The notes: generated by a model from the sequence alone, not told the origin. 64,000 bases of DNA from Bettongia penicillata ogilbyi (GCA_023548195.1 JAJHZJ010000221.1:1054001-1118000); one strand, 5' to 3'; positions 44,174 through 53,775 are shown, counted from the first letter of the stretch. Translations and numbers: made by a program.

Positions 44174-44515
44174 TCAATCAGTCAATGAACCTTTATTAAG
44201 CACCTACTATGTGCCAGGTACTTTACTAAGAAAGAGGGATCCTGCTCTCAAAGAGCTCACAGTTTAAGGGGAGAAATAACAGGCAAACAGTTACATAAGT
44301 TGGTAATGACCAGAGAGAAGGCTTTAGCATTAAGGGGAATGGGACCTTGGAAACCAGGAGGCAGAGATGTAGAGGGAGAATCTGTCATGCTTAAGGGACA
44401 GAGAAAATGCCTAGAGGAGGGAGATAGAGTTTCTTATTTGTATAACAGCGAAAAGGCCAGTATCCCTAGATCTAAGAATATGTGACAGAGTGTGTGAGAA
44501 TATGTAAGGCCAGTT
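44174..44515 (+). repeat. Family A repeat
   Basis: 'tttattaagcacctactatgtgccagg', 'caaagagctcacagtttaagggg', 'gagaaaatgcctagaggagggagatagagtttcttatttg' and 'aacagcgaaaaggccagtatcc'. The longest clean copy of the 5' half. Confidence 0.8.
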
Positions 44516-44785
44516 AGTTCCCCAGAAGGCAATTAGATACTTCTCCCTTCAGGGCTTTAAGGGACACTGGGAGGTTGGGGTCTGGTGGTGTTGTTTCTAG
44601 TAGTATATATAGCTCATAACCCTCCCCACCCCGCACTGTGTGCTTCGCTCATTGATACACTTTGCATCAATAAGCTAGCTAGATAATTTAGCTTTTAGAA
44701 ATGAGTATTTACTGACATGCTTGAGTAAGATGAGTTACTATAAAATATTTCTATGAACTAGGAATATACTCTACCACAAGCATAT

Positions 44786-45229
44786 ATGGAATCCAGGAAA
44801 AAAACCAGTGGTCTAAAGTTTAGAGAACATTTTGGGAAAAAGAGGATAAATCTCAGTGCCTGGTTACTAGAAGTGTTTTTCTCCCCTGCAAAGAAACCTC
44901 TGGAAGTGTTTCTTAGGCATGGAATAGCTTTCTATTGGGATCTTTATAGAGTGTTGAAGCTTCCTTTCCTCTGCACATCTAGTTTGTCCTTGTCTCCTGA
45001 TGGATTCACTGCCATAAGTTGCTACATTGCTATTCTGGTTCTGATGCTGGGGATGCTGATGGAAATGTCCAAATCCTCTGGACCTTTGGAAATTTTCAGG
45101 TTCTTCTTCTGGTCTAGGGGAGGAGGTAGGAGTGGGGAGGGAGGCAGCAGAACCTCTTCTCTTTCTCCACAACCAATTTTCTCTGGAAGGATAGAATTAC
45201 TCTCTCCTGTGTGCCTCCAGACCCCTTAA
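44786..45229 (+). other. Unrecognised 147-codon open frame (with a 101-codon antisense frame)
   Basis: The plus-strand frame starts MESRKKTSGLKF and contains a hydrophobic run (about residues 78-92) and a glycine/serine-rich C-terminal third. The minus strand over 44867-45172 is also open for 101 codons, with a basic start (MWRKRRGS), a proline/glutamate patch and a His/Gln/Asn-rich stretch. I recognise neither. Neither frame has visible splice sites, a promoter or a polyadenylation context that would settle it. The pair lies directly before HAL1 copy d and outside named repeats. Chance is the most likely explanation; an exon fragment is possible. Confidence 0.15.
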
Positions 45230-45247
45230 TGCCTGCTTCTGAACTAT

Positions 45248-45259
45248 CTTGACATTTTT
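45248..45259. repeat. TSD, left, of HAL1 copy d
   Basis: The 12-bp 'cttgacattttt' is repeated exactly at 48156-48167. Confidence 0.85.
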
Positions 45260-46281
45260 TTTTAATTTTATTTATTTATTTAATTTTTTACATTCATTTT
45301 CACAAATTTTTGGGTTCCAAATTTTCTCCCCTTTTATCCCCTCCCTCCACCCCAATACCCCAAGCAATCTAATTTTCCCTATCTCCAATCTGCCCTGTCT
45401 TCTGTCATCCCTCCCTTCTCTTGTCTCCATCTTCTCTTTTCTCCTGTAGGGCCAGATGACTTTCTATTCCTCATTAACTGTATGTCTTCTTTCCTAGTTG
45501 CAACAACAATACTAAACAGTTGTTCCTAAAACTTTGAGTTCCAAATTCTCCCCATCCCTCCCTCCCCACCCATTCCTTTTGGGATGGCAGGCAATTCAAT
45601 ATAGGCCATATCTGTGTAGTTTTGCAAATGACCTCCCTGATAGTCGTGTTGTGTAAGACTAACTGGATTACCTTCCCTCCTAACCTGCCCCTCATTGTTT
45701 CTCTTCTGTCTTTTGATCCTGTCCCTCCCCAAGTGTTGACTTCAAATTGCTCCCTCCTCCCTTTGCCCTCCCTTCCATCATCCCCCCCTTGCAATATCTC
45801 CTCCCCCACTTTCTTATACTGTAAGATAGGTTTTCATACCAAAATGAGTGTGCATTTCACTCCTTCGTTTAGTCAAATGTGATGAGGGTAAACTTCTTGT
45901 TTTTTTTTTTTTTCCCAGCTCTCCTCTTTTTCCCTCCACTAAGAAAAACTCCTACCTGCCTCTTAAATGACATATAATTACCCCATTCCATTACACCCTC
46001 TTTCCTCCCACTACATTTCTCTCTCACCATTTACCTTAATTTCTTTTAAGGTATGGTCCCATCCTATTCAGTTCAATCTGTGCTCTCTATCTCTGTATGT
46101 GTGTGCATGTGTGTATGTGTGTGCATGTGTGTACATGTGTATGTGTGGTCCCACCAACTACCCAGATACTGAAAAGTCTTAAGAGTTAGAAATATTGTCT
46201 TTCCCTGTATGAATGTAAACAGTTCACTTCTGGTAAGTCCCTTAAGACTTCTCTTTGCTGTTTCCTTTTTCATGCTTCTTC

Positions 46282-47383
46282 TCATTCTTGTGTTTGAAAG
46301 TCAAATTTTCTTTTCAGCTCTGGTCTTTTCATTAAGAATGATTGAAAGTCCTCTGTTTCATTGAAAGACCATATTTTCCCTTGAAGTATTATACTCAGTT
46401 TAGCTGGGTAGGTGATTCTTGGTTTCAGTTCTAGTTCCTTTGCCTTCTGGAATATCCTATTCCACGCCCTTCGATCCCTTAATGTAGAAGCTGCTAGATC
46501 TTGAGTTATCCTGATTGTATTTCCACAGTACTGAAATTGTTTCTTTCTAGCTGCTTGCAAGATTTTTTCCTTGGGCTGGGAGTTCTGGAATTTGGCCACA
46601 ATGTTCCTAGGAGTTTCTCTTTTTGGATCTCTTTCAGGTAGTGATCGATGGATTCTTTCAATACTTATTTTGCCCTCTGGTTCTAGAATGTCAGGGCAGT
46701 TTTCCTTGATAATTTCATGGAAGATGATGTCTAGGCTCTTTTTTTGATCATGAGTTTCAGGTAGTCCCATAATTTTTAAATTGTCTCTCCTGGATCTATT
46801 TTCCAGGTCAGTTGTTTTTCCCATGAGATATTTCACATTCTCTTCCATTTTTTCGTTCTTTTGGTTTTGTTTGGTGATTTCTTGGTTTCTCATAAAGTCA
46901 TTAGATTCCATCTGTTCCATTCTAATTTTGAGAGAACTATTAAATTCAATGAGCTTTTGAGCCTTTTTTTCCATTTGGCTCATTCTGCTTTTGAAAGCAT
47001 TCTTCTCCTCATTGGCTTTTTGAACCTCCTTTGCCAATTGAGTGAGCCTATTTTTCAAGGTGTTAATTTCCTCGGCATTTTTTTTGGGTCTCCTTTACCA
47101 AGGTATTGACCTGTTTTTCATACTTTTCTTGCATCTCTGTCATTTCTCTTCCCAGTTTTTCCTCCACCTGTCTAACTTGCTTTTCAAAATCCTTTTTGAG
47201 CTCTTCCAGGGCCTGAGCCCACCTGCCACCCCCCTGGGGTGTCTGGGGTACTGAGGCCCCGCCCTCCACGTCTTTCCCTGATGGCAAGGATACGTCCTCA
47301 TCATCAGATCCGAAGGTCGGGATCATTTGCATTTGTTGGAAAAAACTCTCTATAGTCTTATTTTTCTTCCCTTTTCTAGGCAT
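46282..47383 (-). pseudogene. HAL1/L1 ORF1 (copy d), one-base frameshift
   Basis: The start is the ATG at 47383 (MPRKGKKNKTIESFFQQM) and the stop is at 46282-46284. The two frames, 47383-47063 and 47058-46282, overlap around a run of eight T (47078-47085) where copy c has seven. The single extra base accounts for the 1102-nt span (one more than a multiple of three). The order is: an N-terminal region with an acidic patch (residues ~25-35); a long coiled coil from about residue 60 ('EKQVRQVEEKLGREM', 'NRLTQLAKEVQKANEEK', 'SRMSQMEKKAQKL') to about residue 170; the RRM core ('ENRSRRDNLKIMGLPE'); and a C-terminal domain ('RETPRNIVAKFQNSQ', 'ELKPRITYPAKLSIIL') ending 'KFDFQTQE'. RNA-binding protein of the L1-type particle when intact. 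Confidence 0.9.
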
Positions 47384-47519
47384 TTTCCCAGCCAGTTACT
47401 TGACTTCTGAGATTCCTTTCCACCCCCGGCTGGATCCGCCCAGCTAGTGCTTGGCCTCTGAGATTTAAATGGGCTTTCCTCCTGCCGGCTGTCAATCAGT
47501 GAGCTTTAGTTCAGGTGCT

Positions 47520-47658
47520 GGGGTGGGGGCAGGGCCGCCTCCCAGGCTCAGTTCCCTCAGGGGCTTTATGCAGAAGCCTTCAGTAATAGAACGGGGTGGG
47601 GGCAGGGCCATCTCCCAGGCTCAGCTCCCTCAGGTTTTATGCAGGAACCTTCCGTAAT
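47520..47658 (-). repeat. 73-bp tandem duplication in the HAL1 5'UTR
   Basis: Unit 1 (47520-47587) and unit 2 (47593-47658) share 'ggggtgggggcagggcc', 'ctcccaggctcag', 'tccctcagg' and 'tttatgcag' with few differences. Copy a shows only one such unit (about 14320-14390). Confidence 0.85.
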
Positions 47659-48129
47659 GAAGATCCTGCCTGCTGCTGGGGGATTCCTGAGTCCTGGGCC
47701 GCTGCTGCCTCAGCCGCCGCCCACACCTCTGCCTCCGCCGCTTCCTGCCCCCGTCTCTGCCCCCGCCGCTTCCTCCCGAGGGGTCCGAGTCACAGAGACA
47801 CTCCGCTCCCCTCCTCCAGCCCGGCCTTCTCTCTCACTGACCTGTAGCTTCTGTGGGCGGAGGGACTTTCCCGGCTGCCGGAGCTTCCGTCTCTGAAGCC
47901 TGCTCGGATCAGCTTTTCTGGGCCCGTGGCCAGGGCAGCGCTGGGGGGTGGGGTCCACTTTCCGGGGTGCGACGGACCCTGGGGATGGGTCTCCAGGGCT
48001 CCCTGGAACGGAAATCTCTTCCACTCCGTTTCTGCACACCTTGTATTGACCCAGAAGTTATGGGGGTCTCTTTTTACATTAATTCTATGGGCTTTGGTTT
48101 CAGAGCTCGTAAACGTGCGTCCTTCTACT

Positions 48130-48141
48130 CCGCCATCTTGG
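48130..48141 (-). promoter_or_regulatory. YY1-like site at the HAL1 5' end
   Basis: Plus strand 'ccgccatcttgg' is 'ccaagatggcgg' on the minus strand, matching the AAnATGGC YY1 core. Equivalent words occur at the same place in the other copies: 'caagatggc' (13858), 'caagatggt' (18755), 'caagatggt' on the minus strand near 31615, and 'caagatgat' (10079). YY1 fixes the start site of human L1 transcription. Confidence 0.6.
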
Positions 48142-48155
48142 CTCCGCCCCCCTAG

Positions 48156-48167
48156 CTTGACATTTTT
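48156..48167. repeat. TSD, right, of HAL1 copy d
   Basis: Exact repeat of 45248-45259. Confidence 0.85.
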
Positions 48168-48519
48168 AAAGGAGCTCCATGCAATGTGACCAAGTGTCTC
48201 CACTTGATTAACTAGGTGATTCACATTTAGTTAAAAATCTTTGATTGATTCATTCATTGGAGGTGTTCTTACCCAATAAAAGTATGAGGGCTAGAGTACT
48301 TTGGCATTTACTCTAAGTGAGAGTAGAGAGTTTGGTGGTCATTTAATTGCAACCTCCTCCTCTCTCATATGTAAAATGGAAATAATAACACCTATCCTGC
48401 CTTCCTCATAGGGCTATTAAGAGAATCAAATGAAATGCCATGTTTGAGAGTGCTTTGGAAAGCTATGCATATATGTGTTACTTTACATATGTCATATGTG
48501 TTACTTTACAAATCAATCA
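48168..48519. other. Anonymous sequence with a MIR tail
   Basis: About 48350-48480 resembles a MIR tail ('aaaatggaaataataacacctatcctgcc', 'gctattaagagaatcaaatg'). Confidence 0.55.
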
Positions 48520-48700
48520 CTCAAGCCAGCATTTTTTAAGAACCTAGACTATGCCAGGCATTGGGAATATAATACAAAGCATGAAGCAATCCCTATTCTC
48601 AGGGAGCTCACGTTCTAAAAGGGCAGCCAACAAACAAATATATAAGTATATAATGACTAAATGCAATAAGCATCAATACAAGGGAGTGAGATATAAGGTA
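48520..48700 (+). repeat. Family A repeat, 5' part
   Basis: 'actatgccaggcattgggaatataatacaaag' and 'ctcagggagctcacgttctaaaaggg'. Confidence 0.75.
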
Positions 48701-48825
48701 GGATGGGAAGATGTGAAAACTGAGGCCAATGGAGTTTGTGACTTGCTCATAGCTAAAAAGTTAGTTAGTGGCCAGTATACTTCCTGGAGCACCAAGCCTC
48801 ACATTATACTCAATGTAGTTTATGT
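48701..48825 (-). repeat. MIR scrap
   Basis: 'gtgaaaactgaggccaatgg' and 'gacttgctcatagctaaaaagttagttag'. Confidence 0.55.
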
Positions 48826-48834
48826 GTAGAAGGA

Positions 48835-49085
48835 CAGGACTTAGAATGCTAGTGGTAGGGGCAGTGAATGGAGAGCTAACCTGGAATCAGGAAGACCTGA
48901 GTTCCAATCCAGCCTCATACACTTACCAGCTGTGTGACCCAAGGCAAGTCACTTAACCCTGTTTGCCTCAGTTCTCTCAATTATAAAATGAGATAATAAT
49001 ACTAGCTACCTTACAGGGTTGTTGTGGGGCTGAAAAAACATAATATTTGTAAAATAAAAACATTTACTAGTGTGCCTGGTGTTGT
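48835..49085 (+). repeat. MIR SINE, complete
   Basis: 'ggcagtgaatggagagctaacctggaatcaggaagacctgagttcc', 'ccagctgtgtgacccaaggcaagtcacttaaccctg' and 'ttacagggttgttgtggggctg'. Confidence 0.9.
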
Positions 49086-49104
49086 GTAAAGGCTATTTTT
49101 TCCC

Positions 49105-49350
49105 CTTCCCCAGGTGGTCCAGTGGATAGAGCACAATGTCTGGAGTCCATAAGACCTGAGTTCAAATTCAGCCTCAAATACTTTTCAGCTTTGTGACCCC
49201 TGGTAAGTCACTTAAGCCTGTTTGCCTCAATTTCCTCATCTGTGAAATGAGCTAGAGAAAGAAATGGCAGACCACTTCAGAATCTTTGCTAAGAAAATCC
49301 CAAATTAGGTCACAAAGAGTCAGACACACTGGCAAATGACTAAACTGCAC
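49105..49350 (+). repeat. MAR1-like SINE, complete
   Basis: 'ggtggtccagtggatagagcac', 'cctgagttcaaattcagcctc', 'gaaatgagctagagaaagaaatggcagaccac' and 'aaattaggtcacaaagagtcagacac'. Confidence 0.9.
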
Positions 49351-49429
49351 AGTCTACAATGTGCTTCATACAACCACATTATCACAGAGGCCTAGAGAAT
49401 ATCCTCAATAATACTAATAATACTATGAG

Positions 49430-49580
49430 AGAATTAATTTCTCCTTATCTGATATATAGGGAAACTGAGTCACAGAGATGCTAAGAGATTTGTTCAAGAA
49501 CATGTAGTTTATTAAGTGGCAAAGCAGGGATTGGAATCCAGGTCTCCTGATTCTCAATCCAGATTTCTTGACTCTTACTT
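49430..49580 (-). repeat. MIR SINE fragment
   Basis: 'gggaaactgagtcacagagatgc', 'gtggcaaagcagggattggaatccaggtctcctg'. Confidence 0.75.
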
Positions 49581-49584
49581 CTAG

Positions 49585-49715
49585 CAAAGTATAATAGAAA
49601 GAGCTCCGGACTTGGGGGCAAGAGAACTAGTCTTGAATCCCAGAACTTACACTTGATCATAGGGAAATCAAAAACATTTCTGACTCAGTTTCTTCATCTA
49701 TAAAATTTACTCTTG
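49585..49715 (+). repeat. SINE head fragment
   Basis: 'aagtataatagaaagagctccggacttgg', 'tcttgaatcccagaacttac' and 'actcagtttcttcatctataaaat'. Confidence 0.7.
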
Positions 49716-49779
49716 CACAGACTGATTATATGCTGTAGATACTCTTCCTCTTTATCTTAATCCCTTAACATTTCTAGCT

Positions 49780-49880
49780 TTCTTCCAGATTCAGCTCAAG
49801 TAACAATTCCTACACGAGGCTTTTCCCAATTCCTCCCAATTGTTTGGGACTTGTCCACATGTTATATTTATTCTCTCTCC
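49780..49880 (+). repeat. L2 LINE 3' region, left part
   Basis: 'cttccagattcagctcaagtaacaattcctacacgaggc' matches the L2 terminal region. It resumes at about 50440. Confidence 0.65.
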
Positions 49881-49884
49881 TTCC

Positions 49885-50012
49885 TTTCCCCTTCCCTCCC
49901 CCCTCTCCTTCTCTGTCTCTCTCCATACACATGTGCATATGTATGTACGCATAGATATATATGCATATAAAAACACACATGTGTATATATGTAAGTATAT
50001 GTTTTGGTCAGA
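49885..50012. repeat. CT-rich and (TATG)/(TA) low-complexity tract
   Basis: A pyrimidine run followed by mixed 'catatgtatgtacgc' and 'tatatatgcatataaa' units. Confidence 0.85.
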
Positions 50013-50084
50013 TTTCTGATTTCTTTGGTGTAGGGAGCCGCAAGGCAAGAATTGTTCAACATCTCTTAGAAAGAATTGCCTGAG

Positions 50085-50185
50085 GCGCTAAAGTTAAGTG
50101 ACCTGATGGCATCACACAACTAGTGCGTATCAGAGATAAAACATGAACCCAGGTTGTCCTGACTCCAAGCCAGCACTCTATCCAT
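50085..50185 (-). repeat. SINE fragment
   Basis: 'ctaaagttaagtgacctgatggcatcacacaactagtgcg' and 'catgaacccaggttgtcctgactcc'. Confidence 0.7.
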
Positions 50186-50189
50186 GTTG

Positions 50190-50440
50190 CTGTACAGTCA
50201 TTTTTCAATCATATCCAACTCTTCTTGACCTCGTTTGGGGTTTGCTTGGCAAAGATATGAGTGTACTTTGCCATTTCCTTCTCCAATTCATTTTACAGAT
50301 AAGGAAACTGAGGCAAACAAAGCTAAGTGACTTGCTCAAGATTACACAGCTAGGAAGTGTGTGAAGTCACATTTGAACTCAGAAAGAGGAATCTTCCTGA
50401 CTCCACACTGAGCCTTCTATCCATTGTACCACTTACTTGC
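50190..50440 (-). repeat. MAR1-like SINE, complete
   Basis: 'tttttcaatcatatccaactcttcttgacctcgtttgggg' (tail), 'cattttacagataaggaaactgaggc' and 'catttgaactcagaaagagg'. Confidence 0.88.
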
Positions 50441-50680
50441 CCTACTCCATCCATAATGCCACTCTTATTTATATATGCTTTGTATTCACTTTTCTGTATA
50501 TCTGTATATATGCATATATATGTTTATATATCATTCCACTTTCTGCTACCCTCTACCCCACCCCCAAGGTAAAGATTTCAAAGACAGACATTGTTTTGGT
50601 TTTTATCTTTGTATCTCCAGTGCCTAGAAAGGAGAAAGGTGTTTAATAATTGTATGTTGAATGATGGATAGACGGAAGGA
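50441..50680 (+). repeat. L2 LINE 3' end, right part
   Basis: 'ctccatccataatgccactcttatttatatatgctttg', then 'tttgtatctccagtgcctag' and 'gtttaataattgtatgttgaatg'. An AT-rich TATA patch is included. Confidence 0.65.
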
Positions 50681-51309
50681 TGGAAATGGAGAAAGTAACA
50701 TGTATACTACCTACTTTACAGGGTTGTGATGAGGAAAATGTTTTGTAAATCCATGGTACTATAGAAATTTGAACTGTCATGCAATAATATTTTGTAGACT
50801 TCTCTTTGGATCTTTCAGTGTAGACAAGACCTAGAGAAGGAAGCTGATATTTTCAAGACTTTTGTGATTAGGTGTACATTGCCTGCAGAATAAACAGTAG
50901 AATGAAACAAAGAAGACAAGCATATTTTGAATAATTTGTAGGCAGAAGAAAAGTGTAATCCTTCAAGGAAACATAATATAATTTGGCAAATGATTGGCAG
51001 TGCTGATGGGCAGGCATGATGTGGAATGAATAGCCTGTTGCAAGTGTGTCCATGCACGTACACAGGGCTGCCCTAGTGAGTCAGGATAGATTGCATTCTG
51101 AGGCTCAGATTATCTTTCCTGATACTTAGGTTGTCTCTGTGTACCTCTGGGGATGTTGAGAAAATGAGTGAATGATGGCCATTCTTCAACTTTGGAATAC
51201 TTTGACCCTAAGAGATCTGATAAGAGGTGCTTCTTGTTTTGTCTAATTCACGAGATCTCAGAGATCACCCAAGTCCAGATACTGAAACTAGTCCCAGAGA
51301 GAGACTTAT
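50681..51309. other. Anonymous sequence
   Basis: A MIR tail scrap at about 50700-50760 ('ctactttacagggttgtgatgagg'); nothing else recognised. Confidence 0.5.
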
Positions 51310-51457
51310 ACAAGCCCCTCACCATCTTGATGCTAAGCTAAGCGTGGACCCTAGCTTATCATAGAGCACTATTGTTTAGAACTTTCAAGGTTAAGAAATG
51401 TGCCAGTCTCAGTCTCCTCAGTAGTTGGGATAATAGGCATGCATTAACCTGCCTTGC
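51310..51457 (-). pseudogene. RN7SL: 7SL (SRP) RNA pseudogene, 5' half
   Basis: The minus strand begins at the RNA 5' end ('gcaaggcaggttaatgcatgcct' against 7SL GCCGGGCGCGGTGGCGCGTGCCT). It continues with 'cccaactactgaggagactgag' (7SL CCCAGCTACTCGGGAGGCTGAG), 'aatagtgctctatg' (TGTAGTGCGCTATG) and 'ttagcatcaagatggtga' (TCGGCATCAATATGGTGA). About the first 145-150 nt are recognisable before similarity fades. Since marsupials lack Alu/B1, this is best read as a decayed retrocopy of the signal recognition particle RNA. It is not functional: it is diverged throughout and lacks the 3' half. Confidence 0.75.
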
Positions 51458-51639
51458 TACTGAATAGTTTTAAAACCAAATAAATTAATCTCTAATTACT
51501 GAATTTCTGTTATCAGCAACTCAGTAGAGGAGGTGCTTGTTTGGTTTAGAGGTGGAAATATCAAAGAGAAAGACAATGAGAGCATTATTTATGAAATTTC
51601 TACTTGAGGTCAACCCTGAGTAGGATGATTCAGTTGTAT

Positions 51640-51764
51640 CATTCACCATTTGCCTTTGCTTCTTTTTCATGTATCAGATTCTGTTTTCATCATTCATGTA
51701 CCTATCATCTCGCTGCTACTAGCCTATAAACTACTTGAGAGTGTTATCTTTTTGCTCTTTCCTG
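51640..51764 (+). repeat. L2 LINE 3' end, interrupted
   Basis: 'tagcctataaactacttgagagtgttatctttt' is the L2 'actgtgagctccttgag' region. A SINE follows directly. Confidence 0.6.
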
Positions 51765-51911
51765 AGGCAGTATGGTATGATGGTCAGATAGATTTGAAAT
51801 TAGAGGACCTGGGTTTAATTTATGATGCTGCCACTTAGCGCATGTATATTCCTTGGACAAATAATTTACTCTCTTTATGCTTCAGTTCTTTTATCTGTAA
51901 CATTAGGATTG
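51765..51911 (+). repeat. MIR SINE, 5' part
   Basis: 'gaggcagtatggtatgatggtcagatag', 'gaggacctgggtttaattt' and 'atgcttcagttcttttatctgtaacattagg'. Continued after the MAR1 insertion. Confidence 0.75.
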
Positions 51912-52135
51912 TTACTCAGTCATTTCAGTTGTGTCCACCTCTTTGTGACCTCATTTTGGAATTTCTTGCCATTTCCTTCTCCAGCGCATTTTACACATGA
52001 GGAAACTGAGGCCTATCAGGTTAAGTGACTTGCCCAAGGTCACACAGCTAGTAAGTGTCTGAGGCCAAACTGGAACTCAGGAAGATTAGTTTTCCTGACT
52101 TCAGGCCTGGCACTCTATCTACTCCATCGCCTAGA
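51912..52135 (-). repeat. MAR1-like SINE inside a MIR
   Basis: 'ttactcagtcatttcagttgtgtccacctctttgtgacctc' tail, 'gaggaaactgaggcctatcaggttaagtgacttgcccaaggtcacacagctagtaag' and 'cactctatctactccatcgcc'. It splits the surrounding MIR, so it is younger. Confidence 0.9.
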
Positions 52136-52350
52136 AGCACAAAATGAGGATTAGCTTGCCTCTAAGGTCCTTCCCAGCTCTAAATTTCTGATCCCTTCTT
52201 CTCAGATGCCTCAGTTATTTCTTCTGTAAAATGAGGGGTAATATATCTTTAGTATCCACCTCAGCGGGCTGTTGTGAAACTCAAATGAGATGTGTATGAA
52301 CCTCAAGTGCTTTGTAAACCTCAAAGCCATAACTAAGTATCAAGAATAAT
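52136..52350 (+). repeat. MIR tails
   Basis: 'aatgaggattagcttgcctctaaggtccttcccagctc' completes the split MIR. 'ttcttctgtaaaatgagggg' to 'cctcaagtgctttgtaaacc' is a second tail. Confidence 0.7.
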
Positions 52351-53479
52351 GGTGGTGATGATGCGGGGAGGAGTTCTAGGATATGAGCTATTCCAGACCC
52401 TACCAAGATGTGAAGTCTTTCTTTTCATGTTGATCAACTGGTGGATTGTGTTTGTCATGTGAGGATGTGCACAGTTACAATCAAAGAGACTTATCACAAG
52501 AAAGAAGATTGCCAGTTGATGATTTTGATTATTTTTTTGGGGGTGGGGGTGGACAGGGAAGGAGCAGCCAGAGCCTGGTGACCTACAAGAAAAAGCTCTT
52601 AATAAAGGTTTGTTAAAATGAAATGAAATTGTGTGGACCAGGAGGTGGGAATCTAACCTGAGAATCCTGGTTTGTGATATAAACTTTTGCTTGAGGACCC
52701 AAGTAGTATCCGAGAAAGTTCATTCTCTTCCCTGGTAATTCAGGAGCAGGAAGAACCCAGTACTGCAGCTCTGGAATCCATGAACATCACTCTCTGCCCC
52801 CACAGCTCCCTAATCTGTTCAATGACGTACCTTGGCTGACAGGTTACCACTTGCACCTACCTCATTGCAACCCACCTGTGACCATGGATGAATGAGTTAG
52901 CTGTGGCAATAGAAGCACGTATCAGTTGTAACAGGTTCCTACTTGTAGAGGAGTAAAGTGCAAACGGTATTAAAGAATGAACATCGAGGAAGAAATGTGA
53001 ATGGTAGCAGTGAATATATGATTCAGATTTGTTCTTTTTCCTCAGGGGGGAAAGATGTTTCCACTATTCTGGTCCCAATAGGAGCCGTAGGGTGGGGAGT
53101 GGGGTGGGGGTGGGAGGCTCTTCCAACCATAATCCACCCACTGACCATGCCCTAGGAGGTGCTGTAGGGCCTAGCAGGAATAAACCCTGCCCTCTCGAGA
53201 AGGGTGCCCTAGCGAACCTTTCCCTCACAACCTCCCTAGAAATGCTATCTTCTCATCTGGACATTCTTCCTCTATCCCCACTCATATGGGAGAGAAATCA
53301 GAACCCCTTTTCCACTCTTATTCTTGGCCCACTCTCTTCTTCTCATTGGTCATGGACTAGTTCTTCTAGCTCCTTTGACTGCAGGGCTGACGCAATCACT
53401 CACACTGCTAGAATCAATACCACCTACAATGCCTCAAGTTAGATTGAAGCATTTGGGGGCTGTACATTTGTAATGCCAC
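52351..53479. other. Anonymous sequence
   Basis: Contains an L2-like tail scrap (52590-52625, 'ttaataaaggtttgttaaaatgaa') and a G-rich patch at 53085-53115. Overlapping 65- and 137-codon frames at 52958-53442 have no recognisable domain. Confidence 0.45.
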
Positions 53480-53775
53480 TATACTGTAAAGATCATGGTG
53501 CCTTATCACCTACCTGGCACCATACTGGACCTTGCCATCTGCCCTCTAGCCCACTGGACATTTCTACTATCTGCCTGTAGCTATGCCCTCCTGATCTCAA
53601 GGCATCACCATTTTACCTGATGGTAGACCCTACAGACCAGAAGGACTTTCCCTCTACCTTGTAACTATATCATCTTTCATCTGCCATCTGTCTCAGATAG
53701 TAAGCTCCTTAAGATTAGGGACTCTGCCATTTGGTGTATAATAAATAACTTATAAATGCTTTGTGTTCATTCATT
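53480..53775 (+). repeat. L2 LINE 3' end
   Basis: 'cagatagtaagctccttaagattagggactctgcc' and 'ataaataacttataaatgctttgtgttcattcattcat'. Confidence 0.7.

Larger units (their letters stand above)
45260..48155 (-). mobile_element. HAL1 copy d (ORF1 only), best preserved
   Basis: A 2.9-kb minus-strand element with exact 12-bp TSDs. The 5' end, at the high coordinate, reads 'gggggcggagccaagatggcgg' on the minus strand. It is followed by a GC- and CpG-rich 5'UTR of about 770 bp, an ORF1 of 366 codons broken by a single one-base insertion, and a 3' region of about 1 kb that includes a (GT/GCAT)n patch (46095-46150) and ends in an A-rich tail. No ORF2 sequence. Retained CpGs and the near-intact frame mark it as the youngest HAL1 in the window. 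Confidence 0.93.
47390..48155 (-). promoter_or_regulatory. CpG-rich 5'UTR/internal promoter of HAL1 copy d
   Basis: The most CpG-dense part of the window (for example 47700-47790 and 47850-48010). It should contain the internal promoter, because retrotransposons of this type carry their promoter inside the 5'UTR. A YY1-like word CAAGATGGCGG sits about 12 bases inside the 5' end. Promoter function is inferred from L1 biology, not shown. Confidence 0.55.

Noticed and set aside
44867..45172. A confirmed exon on the minus strand
   Set aside because: No convincing splice sites or homology. Kept only as an open candidate in the findings.
51390..51457. An Alu element
   Set aside because: The match starts at the 7SL 5' end and extends past the Alu left-arm boundary into 7SL sequence. 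The repeat background is not primate, so a 7SL pseudogene fits better.
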